Virus record (IMG/VR): IMGVR_UViG_3300032093_000180
Location: 1-54,443 of that record
Source: a virus
Direction: 5' to 3' (one strand)
Length of the DNA: 54,443 bases
In this document: positions 48,601 to 54,443 of the stretch, one piece after another
Layout of the letters: each line of letters starts with the position of its first letter
How positions within the stretch are numbered: position 1 is the first letter of the stretch
Program-made: the position numbers and the translations under genes
The notes under the pieces: generated by a model
The model's database searches: none
Told to the model about the DNA's origin: nothing
What the model saw: only the letters and a program-made list of their open reading frames with translations

Positions 48601-51071
48601 TACTGTTTACTCCTCTCGGGTTGGCGTTGCGGGCGACTCATCTGTGCTCGATCTTTGGCAATCTGGACACCGAGTTTGGCCCCTTCAAGCTCGATATTCT
48701 TATTGAGCTTGTCTTTTGCGGCGGCTGCATTGGCAGCAACCTGCATGGCTGCGATCTCTTTCTGCGCCTCAATACGGGCTTTCTCAATCTCAATCTGATC
48801 GGCCTTGGCTGCGGCATCGGTAGCCTGCTTCTGCGCTTTGAGTTCAAGGTCCTTCATCTTCAACTGCAACTCCTGCATCTGCATCTGGACCACCGGGTCC
48901 TGCATCTGCTGTTGGGCTGCGGCCTGCTGGGCCTCCTGCTGATCACGCTGGAGCAACTGCTGTGACGCTTGCGCTGCTTTGATGGCAATCTGATCGGCCA
49001 TCTCCGGGGGCACCTGCTTATTGGCCTCCTCACCGGGCAGCACCATACCCATCGCCTCTTCAATCTGGCGGCGGTACTCCATCGCAACGTGCTCATTGAT
49101 GTGCGCCATCGTGGCAGCGTAAATCTGCTGCGCCATCGGGTTGCCCTGGATGATCTGCTGAATCTTGGGGTTCTGCACCGCAGCCATGTGGACCTGAATG
49201 TGCGCCTGATGGTTCTGCTCAATGAACGCCTTGACCGGCTTGTTGGTCAGCAGGTTCTGGTTCTCAGTGATGGGGTCCGTCGGCACCAAGTCATCTTCAA
49301 TAGGCACGAGCTTGGCTGCGTTCTTGATACCGAGTACCTCAATCATCTGGCGATGGAGCAGCGGCATGTTGTAAAGCTGCGGCGAACCCTGCGCAAGCTG
49401 GAAAACCGCTTGATACTGCACGATCTTCTGGGCCATCGTGGCGGCGTTGGGGTCGCTCACCGGGATGACATCGACCATGTCGTAGTCGGACTTCTTGGCC
49501 TTGCGGGAGCCATCGACCGGCTCGTAGTCATACTCCTCGGGCGTATAGTCCGCGATGATCACCTTGAGGAGCTTGAACTCCTGCTTCATCGAGAAGTGCA
49601 TCCGCGCCTGAACCGCGCCCATCACCTTCAACTGCCGCTCCAACAGGGCCAGAGTCGTACCAACGGGGGCGTTGGCCGACATGTCACTGACGCTCATGTC
49701 ACCAGCGGAGGCAAACTGACGGCCCTCCGTCACGATCTGATTGAACAGCGTATAGAGAACCTGAGACGGCTCTTTGTACGGCAGCGGCAGGATGTTGTCG
49801 CGGATGGAGCCCGAGGGCACATCTACGTCTCGGAACTCTCCCGGCGCGATGGGAGTGTCATCACCTTTAACGCGAAGCCCCCGTGACTTAAGTCCTCCGG
49901 GGAGATTTGAGAGAGTGCCCGCATCAACCAGTTGACGGATGAGCATGGTAGCGGACTTAGCGTAACCTCCAATGAGATGGATAAGCCCGTATCCGTAGAA
50001 CCCGAAGCCGGGGATGTATTGGTAGTGGACGAAGTGCTGCCGTTTGAGGTGGAGTTGGTCATCTTCATACCAGTTGCGCCGGATGGCCAGAACCTTGTTG
50101 CTGCCCTTCTCAATGGTAACCACATACGGCAGCGCAATCCCAGTAGGCTCGCCCTTTTTGTTCTTGTCCTCAAACCCGGACAGATCAAGGTCAACGTGCA
50201 TCTCCAGCATGCGGAACCGATCATCCTGTATCGCAGACATGCCGGTCTCCTCGGCCTTCTGCTTCTCGATGTCATCAAGCTGGTAGGACGGCTCCCCCAA
50301 GTCCACATCAGCGTAGAACCCAGCCTCCATCAGCTTGGTGATCTCGTTCTTGGTCTTGCGCATCACGTGCGTGACCCGCTCGGCCTTCTCAATACTCGAC
50401 GCGCCGTAGGGCACCACGATGTCTTCTGCGGGAATAAACACCGCTGCCTGACGCCCGATGCTTGGGTCGTAGTACACCTTCTTGAACGCACTACCAGCGA
50501 TGGGCAGGTTCCACAGCAACTTCTCGTGCTCTGGGCGGTACTCAGCCATCACTTCAGTCAACTGATAGTTCATGTCATCGCGCACCCGCGCTGCCGCCTC
50601 CTCCACCTCAGGAGTGTCTTTACCAATGATGGTGGTCTTGACAGGACCTGCGGCGGGGAACGTCTCCGTAATCCCCTCACTCTGGAACCGCACCACACTC
50701 TCGGTCAGCATGGGGTGGAACACACCACACGCCCCGTTCCACGGCTCGGTACGCTCTTCGTACTTCAGACCCAGTAGCTTGAGCCCCTCAACGAAGGTCT
50801 GCATCCAGTCCCTGCGGTCCTGAATATCCTTATCAAAGGCTTCTACAAGCTCCGCGCCCAGCGAGTCCAACTCACTGGCGTCCATGTATTCCGCGAGGTT
50901 GGCGTCAAAATCTTCCGCCGTTTCTTTGCGCGGTATGAGGTCAATCTCAATGTCACCAAGTCCAAGCGTTACGCTCTCAGGGTCCTCGATCTCAATCTCA
51001 AGCATCGGCCCATCTGTGGGGATGTCCATCAACCCTGCGGGTGCCGCGTACAAACCTTTGTCAATCGCCAT
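48600..51071 (-). CDS. Portal protein, P22-like
   Basis: 823 residues. LGAELVEAFDKDIQDRRDWM, EERTEPWNGACGVFHPMLTE, FPAAGPVKTTIIGKDTP and NLPIAGSAFKKVYYDP are characteristic of long podovirus portals. The C-terminal third is a Gln/Ala-rich helical barrel (about 690-800: LLQRDQQEAQQAAAQQQMQD). It forms the dodecameric DNA channel bound by the terminase. Its large size is like P22 gp1 with its barrel. Confidence 0.9.
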   Translation of the reverse strand: MAIDKGLYAAPAGLMDIPTDGPMLEIEIEDPESVTLGLGDIEIDLIPRKETAEDFDANLAEYMDASELDSLGAELVEAFDKDIQDRRDWMQTFVEGLKLLGLKYEERTEPWNGACGVFHPMLTESVVRFQSEGITETFPAAGPVKTTIIGKDTPEVEEAAARVRDDMNYQLTEVMAEYRPEHEKLLWNLPIAGSAFKKVYYDPSIGRQAAVFIPAEDIVVPYGASSIEKAERVTHVMRKTKNEITKLMEAGFYADVDLGEPSYQLDDIEKQKAEETGMSAIQDDRFRMLEMHVDLDLSGFEDKNKKGEPTGIALPYVVTIEKGSNKVLAIRRNWYEDDQLHLKRQHFVHYQYIPGFGFYGYGLIHLIGGYAKSATMLIRQLVDAGTLSNLPGGLKSRGLRVKGDDTPIAPGEFRDVDVPSGSIRDNILPLPYKEPSQVLYTLFNQIVTEGRQFASAGDMSVSDMSANAPVGTTLALLERQLKVMGAVQARMHFSMKQEFKLLKVIIADYTPEEYDYEPVDGSRKAKKSDYDMVDVIPVSDPNAATMAQKIVQYQAVFQLAQGSPQLYNMPLLHRQMIEVLGIKNAAKLVPIEDDLVPTDPITENQNLLTNKPVKAFIEQNHQAHIQVHMAAVQNPKIQQIIQGNPMAQQIYAATMAHINEHVAMEYRRQIEEAMGMVLPGEEANKQVPPEMADQIAIKAAQASQQLLQRDQQEAQQAAAQQQMQDPVVQMQMQELQLKMKDLELKAQKQATDAAAKADQIEIEKARIEAQKEIAAMQVAANAAAAKDKLNKNIELEGAKLGVQIAKDRAQMSRPQRQPERSKQ

Positions 51072-51080
51072 GATGTGTCC

Positions 51081-52682
51081 TTACACTGTGTAGTACCGAT
51101 CACGGCGGTACCCTTTGAACCACTTGATATCTTCAGGCTCGTCCGTTGGTAATCTGAGATACCCACCCTGCCTGAACCGCATGAGCGCGAGTGTGGCCGA
51201 GTCCACCAAGTCGTCGTGCTCACCTGACGGGAACGCCGCAATCTCATCGACCAACTCCTCGGCCCAACGAGTGCGCGGTGCCCACACTTTACCTGATGCA
51301 AACAAATCCGCAACTGAGTTAAGCCGCGATATCTTGTCCTGCCCTCTGCTGGGCGTGTACTCCTGAACGGGAATCCCCATCGCCCGAAACTCCTGCACAA
51401 GCGGAGCACCTGCGGCCTTCTTCTCCACGAGGAACGAATCTGGCTCCCACTCCTGCCAGTGCTCAAACGCTCTCTTCTTGAGTTCAGGAAACTCAAGCCG
51501 CTCCTTGTACGAGTTCAGCAGGATGATGTTGGCGTTGCCCCTGTCCTCGTCGCTGTAGAACACACCCCATGTCGAACACGCAGAGTAGTCGTTGACCTTC
51601 TTGACCTCGTGGGCCGTGTCCCATGCCTGAATGACAAACTCACACTGCGGAGGGCGTTCTGCCTCCCACCAGCGCCACCACTCCCGCTTGACGATGGCGT
51701 TTGTGTCCGAGGTAGGCTGCTGCTGGTACTGCGCCATCCATTTGCCGGTGGGCAACTCCTCACGCAGGGCCAACAACTCTTTGAGGCTCCAGAACTCAGG
51801 CCACAGCGGCTTGTTGTCGTCAAACAGAGCCGGAAATTCGATGACTTTCCACTCCTCACCACCCCTCTGAGCGGCTGCCTTGAGCACCTGAGCGGTCAAA
51901 TCACGCAGTGACCACCGAGTCATCACGATCACGATGGCTCCACCCGGCTGAAGACGCTGCCGGGGACCGGATGTGTACCACTCATACACCTTGTCGTACA
52001 CCTCTGGGTTGTACGCGCCGATGGAAGCCTCTTGTTCTGAGTGCGGATCGTCGATGATGAGCAAGTCCGCGCCTTTTCCGGTCACTGCGCCGCCCACACC
52101 GATGGCGAAATAGTCACCACCGAAGTTGGTGTTCCACCTTCCTGCCGCTGCGGAGTCCGTTTGCAGCCCCACATGGGGAAAAATCCGTGCATATGCCTCA
52201 GAATCGACCAGATTTCGCACTTTTCGACCGAAACCCACCGCCAACTCGGCTGTATGGCTGGTCTGAATGACCTTTTTGTGCGGAAATTTGCCCAAAAACC
52301 ACGCCGGGAGCAGATATGAGGCAAATTCTGACTTGGTATGCCGGGGTGGCATGTTGATGATCAGGCGTTTGACCTCTCCACTGGCCACTTCTTCAAACGC
52401 TTTAGCCATTCTGGCATGGTGCCGACCCCCAATGAACGTCGGCCAAGCCTCTTTTACGAAGGCCATGAAGTCTTCTTGAGCCGTTTCACGCATTGTGCGG
52501 GTGCGTAGCTCCTCCAAAATCTCCGAAACTGCCTCCTGCTCGTCCCTTGGGAAGCGTTTGACCAGCGCCAACAACTGCTCCGGAGTGAGCAACCGCACTC
52601 TTTCCCGCATCTGCGGGTTTTCAAACAACTGCTTGAGTGAATCAGATGCTGGCTTCATCCCCATCCTCATCAAGCTCCCCAC
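51081..52682 (-). CDS. terL: Terminase large subunit
   Basis: 533 residues. ATPase: PPRHTKSE (112-119, Walker A variant) and LLIIDDP (207-213, Walker B). Nuclease: IQAWDTAHE (Asp355) and HDDLVDSATLAL near the end. This is the packaging motor. It overlaps the small-subunit-like gene by 41 bases. The exact start is uncertain because GGGGAG falls inside the first codons, so an ATG a few codons on (M5, M7 or M9) may be used. Confidence 0.93.
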   Translation of the reverse strand: MGSLMRMGMKPASDSLKQLFENPQMRERVRLLTPEQLLALVKRFPRDEQEAVSEILEELRTRTMRETAQEDFMAFVKEAWPTFIGGRHHARMAKAFEEVASGEVKRLIINMPPRHTKSEFASYLLPAWFLGKFPHKKVIQTSHTAELAVGFGRKVRNLVDSEAYARIFPHVGLQTDSAAAGRWNTNFGGDYFAIGVGGAVTGKGADLLIIDDPHSEQEASIGAYNPEVYDKVYEWYTSGPRQRLQPGGAIVIVMTRWSLRDLTAQVLKAAAQRGGEEWKVIEFPALFDDNKPLWPEFWSLKELLALREELPTGKWMAQYQQQPTSDTNAIVKREWWRWWEAERPPQCEFVIQAWDTAHEVKKVNDYSACSTWGVFYSDEDRGNANIILLNSYKERLEFPELKKRAFEHWQEWEPDSFLVEKKAAGAPLVQEFRAMGIPVQEYTPSRGQDKISRLNSVADLFASGKVWAPRTRWAEELVDEIAAFPSGEHDDLVDSATLALMRFRQGGYLRLPTDEPEDIKWFKGYRRDRYYTV

Positions 52683-53292
52683 CTACAAGCCCCAACTCCT
52701 CGTCCACATTGATCACCTGCACCGCTGGTGCTGCTGGCAGTGGGTCGTAGTTAAGAGAGACCGCCTCCTTGGCGTCCACATCAATGATGTCAGACAGGTA
52801 TGAAGAGAGCTTACTGGCCAGATCAGCCTCCAACTCCTCCGTGGTGCGGTGTGTGACGTTGATGTCGATGCGCTCTGTGAAGGCACCCACATCCGAGAGC
52901 TTGCCCAGCATCTCCAGTGCCTTGAGTTCGATCTTGGCATTGCCACTATTGGAGAGTTCCAAGTACTTGAGCTTGATGTAATTGCGTAGCTGCTGTGCGT
53001 TGCGCACCACATCAAAGTCGTACTCGTTGAGCAGAGCAGAAAGAATGAGGGCTTTGGCAGGTGTGTTGATTGCCTGCGGAGGCACGGCAGGGCTGTCCAT
53101 GAATACAGCCCGGGCATCTTTGCGGTCAGCTTCTGTGACCTCTACATCATCGAGCCCGTTCGCCCGCAAAAACTCGACGGTATTGAACGCACGTTGCGCA
53201 CGTTCACGGATGTCCATGATTTCATCTGCCGACCAATCAAACGGTGGTGGCACATCCAACTCTGGCGTAACGAGGATCATTTCATCAGTCAT
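52642..53292 (-). CDS. Terminase small subunit-like protein
   Basis: 216 residues from the GTG/ATG region; ATG 53292 (MTDEMILVTP) is preferred. Helices ERAQRAFNTVEFLRANGLD, PAKALILSALLNEYDFDVV, LRNYIKLKYLELSNSG and LKALEMLGKLSDVGAFTERI are followed by HRTTEELEADLASKL and an acidic tail. The last part resembles phage terminase small subunits that bind pac sites. It is the first gene of the late operon. Confidence 0.75.
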   Translation of the reverse strand: MTDEMILVTPELDVPPPFDWSADEIMDIRERAQRAFNTVEFLRANGLDDVEVTEADRKDARAVFMDSPAVPPQAINTPAKALILSALLNEYDFDVVRNAQQLRNYIKLKYLELSNSGNAKIELKALEMLGKLSDVGAFTERIDINVTHRTTEELEADLASKLSSYLSDIIDVDAKEAVSLNYDPLPAAPAVQVINVDEELGLVGGELDEDGDEASI

Positions 53293-53767
53293 AGCACCGC
53301 TGGATACGGGAATATGCGGAATGTAACACAAGGAGGTTGGGACTCCAATAGGGGGGGTGTTTCTGGATGGAAATCTACGTGAGTAGTACAGGATAAATAA
53401 AGGGGGTACCCCCCATAAGATGTTTTTACGTAAACTTTTGTAGGTTTTGGTGGCAACGGTGGCTTATAGCTCCGTAACAACGTAAGATGTTTTGGTATGT
53501 GTTATCTACACCGTTAGAAGCTCGCTTTGTGTAGGTGAAGCAAGTGAGTCTTTGGAGTGGGGATGGGATGTGCAGAATAGAGTAGCACAAGCCACTGATG
53601 GTACCTAACCCATAAAGCGGGGGGTGGGGAGGGCTTACCCTTTCGTACGGTACGAAACAATGCTATCCCGTGCAAAGATGTTATAGATAGGGCATAATCC
53701 ATCTCATGGATCGGGACTAGTGCAATCGGTTCATATTCCATTAACGCACTACTGAAAGGGTTCTATC
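53293..53767. promoter_or_regulatory. Control region between divergent genes
   Basis: 475 bases with no gene. It contains AAGATGTT three times (53417-53424, 53484-53491, 53675-53682). The first two lie inside a longer direct repeat TAAGATGTTTT. Also present are the palindromes GGGGGTACCCCC (53402-53413) and TTTACGTAAA (53425-53434), a G-rich tract (53619-53633) and the GTACGAAA palindrome. A consensus-like -10 (CATAAT, near 53692) is visible on the plus strand but no good -35, and no clear leftward promoter. It may hold an origin or operators. Confidence 0.45.
53641..53657. promoter_or_regulatory. TTTCGTAC-G-GTACGAAA palindrome, copy 1
   Basis: 8-bp perfect arms around one central base, upstream of the orphan gene at 53768. 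The same palindrome is at 54393-54409 with central C. An operator-like or protein-binding site is the simplest reading. Confidence 0.75.
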
Positions 53768-54283
53768 ATGTCCAAACAAATTGATCTGTCTCAAATTGCC
53801 AATGCTGTCGGTGTTGCATTGGGTGGTCTCAAGAAAGCAGAGACCACAGCGGGTTTGCTGAAAGAGACAATGAATAAATACATTGCCCAACTGCACAGCG
53901 CCAAGGCCAAGGTCGGCATGTACAAGAAAGATAAAACGGGATGCGCGATTGCAACATCGTTTGTTGACGGTTGCATCGAGGGCGGTCTGTCTCACGACAC
54001 GGCACATAAAACGTATCTGCCAACCTTCAAGAAAGCGGTTGCAGACGGCAAGCCGATTGGCGATTGGAACGGTCAGCGATCCAAGGGCAATAGCAAAGCA
54101 AAAGGCAAAGGCAAGTCTGAATTGTCCGAATTACTGGTAAAGGCATTTAACCATGATGAGGGCAAATCATTCGAAGCACTTTGCCAGAGTGTCGAAAAGG
54201 GGTTCTATGCCGATGCGACATTCAAGACTATCTATGCAGGGTTTGTAGACTATCTGCAATCCGAAGGGTATGAAATCAAGTAA
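53768..54283 (+). CDS. Orphan plus-strand protein
   Basis: 171 residues with GAAAGGG (53753-53759) 8 bases before ATG 53768. The N-terminal half is helical (SQIANAVGVALGGLKKAE, GLLKETMNKYIAQLHSAK), a basic linker (SKGNSKAKGKGKS) separates it from a second helical part (ELSELLVKAFNHDEGKSFEA, FVDYLQSEGYEIK). No family is recognised. It is the only plus-strand gene in the last 38 kb, with its own terminator and flanking palindromes, so it may be an immediate-early or regulatory gene. Confidence 0.7.
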   Translation: MSKQIDLSQIANAVGVALGGLKKAETTAGLLKETMNKYIAQLHSAKAKVGMYKKDKTGCAIATSFVDGCIEGGLSHDTAHKTYLPTFKKAVADGKPIGDWNGQRSKGNSKAKGKGKSELSELLVKAFNHDEGKSFEALCQSVEKGFYADATFKTIYAGFVDYLQSEGYEIK

Positions 54284-54298
54284 TACCTAAGACCTCTA

Positions 54299-54326
54299 AG
54301 CCCCGCTTCGGCGGGGCTTTTTTTTT
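54299..54326 (+). terminator. Strong rho-independent terminator
   Basis: The stem AGCCCCGC / GCGGGGCT closes on a TTCG tetraloop (54307-54310) and runs into nine T. It lies 15 bases after the orphan stop and isolates that gene from the early operon that would follow on a circular map. Confidence 0.95.
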
Positions 54327-54392
54327 GCCCAAAATTTTTGATACCAGTTCCCTCCCCGTTGGCCGTGCTGTGTGGGCCGCAATACGTAGTAG

Positions 54393-54409
54393 TTTCGTAC
54401 CGTACGAAA
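54393..54409. promoter_or_regulatory. TTTCGTAC-C-GTACGAAA palindrome, copy 2
   Basis: Flanked by G and C it forms the 19-bp GTTTCGTACCGTACGAAAC. It lies immediately before the presumed early start (54422) on a circular map. The first copy is 752 bases upstream, on the other side of the orphan gene. Confidence 0.75.
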
Positions 54410-54421
54410 CCCCACCAAATT

Positions 54422-54443
54422 ATGCTACAGACCATACTACTTG
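54422..54443 (+). CDS. Start of the gene continued at base 1 (if circular)
   Basis: ATG 54422 reads MLQTILL and then a partial codon G, which joined to AG at bases 1-2 gives Glu. The frame continues P-V-A-W without a stop to 371. There is no good ribosome site, so translation start here is uncertain. Confidence 0.45.

Noticed and set aside
48969-49886. Plus-strand open frame antisense to portal
   Set aside because: Portal coding on the other strand is unambiguous; the His/Leu/Arg-rich translation looks artefactual.
53402-53413. GGGGGTACCCCC as a leftward terminator
   Set aside because: The stem has almost no loop and is followed on the minus strand only by TTTATTTATCC; too weak, and it would lie upstream of the late genes.

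Overview
The window reads as an essentially complete genome of a tailed, lytic-looking phage, most likely a podovirus-type phage of a Gram-negative host. Late genes give a P22-like long portal, a terminase, a Mu gpT-like major capsid protein, short-tail adaptors, very large injected-protein candidates and many fibre proteins, with no tape measure or contractile sheath. The small early proteins (P-V-A-W, GLT-D-E and AAVAAEREAC modules) resemble those common in phages and prophages of Burkholderiales. The host assignment is an inference. I see no tRNA, rRNA, integrase, CRISPR array, insertion sequence or phage RNA polymerase.

Layout. (1) Bases 1-15696, plus strand: a tightly overlapping early/replication operon. 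It starts with about 14 tiny proteins, followed by a VRR-NUC nuclease, a winged-helix-like protein, family A DNA polymerase, a sigma-70 region 4 protein, a Cas4/RecB-like nuclease, a structured non-coding stretch (8616-8773), an SNF2-type helicase, an HNH endonuclease behind its own sigma-70 promoter, a possible ssDNA-binding protein, two small HTH proteins and a 957-residue primase-helicase. (2) 15697-15791: a possible pseudoknot and an intrinsic terminator where the two arms converge. (3) 15792-53292, minus strand, transcribed right to left: small and large terminase, portal, a GroES-like protein, scaffold, decoration and major capsid proteins, a strong terminator, small basic virion proteins, head-tail adaptors interrupted by endonuclease VII and HNH genes, about ten fibre proteins, a lysis cassette, a tail protein and three large internal-virion candidates ending in a 1890-residue polyvalent protein. 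(4) 53293-54443: a control region with direct repeats and a G-rich tract, one orphan plus-strand gene with a very strong terminator, and two copies of a GTACGAAA palindrome flanking that gene.

The last 22 bases joined to the first bases make an open frame whose junction restores an E-P-V-A-W motif. The window therefore probably closes on itself, as a circularly permuted or circularised assembly. Early genes would then be read clockwise from the control region and late genes anticlockwise, meeting near 15.75 kb.

The genes suggest a phage that brings its own DNA polymerase, primase-helicase and nucleases and uses host RNA polymerase, perhaps redirected by the sigma region 4 protein. Most striking are an exact 16-bp bacterial parS sequence inside the 1890-residue gene (19785-19800), the chain of five hairpins upstream of the SNF2 helicase, and the paired palindromes around the orphan gene.
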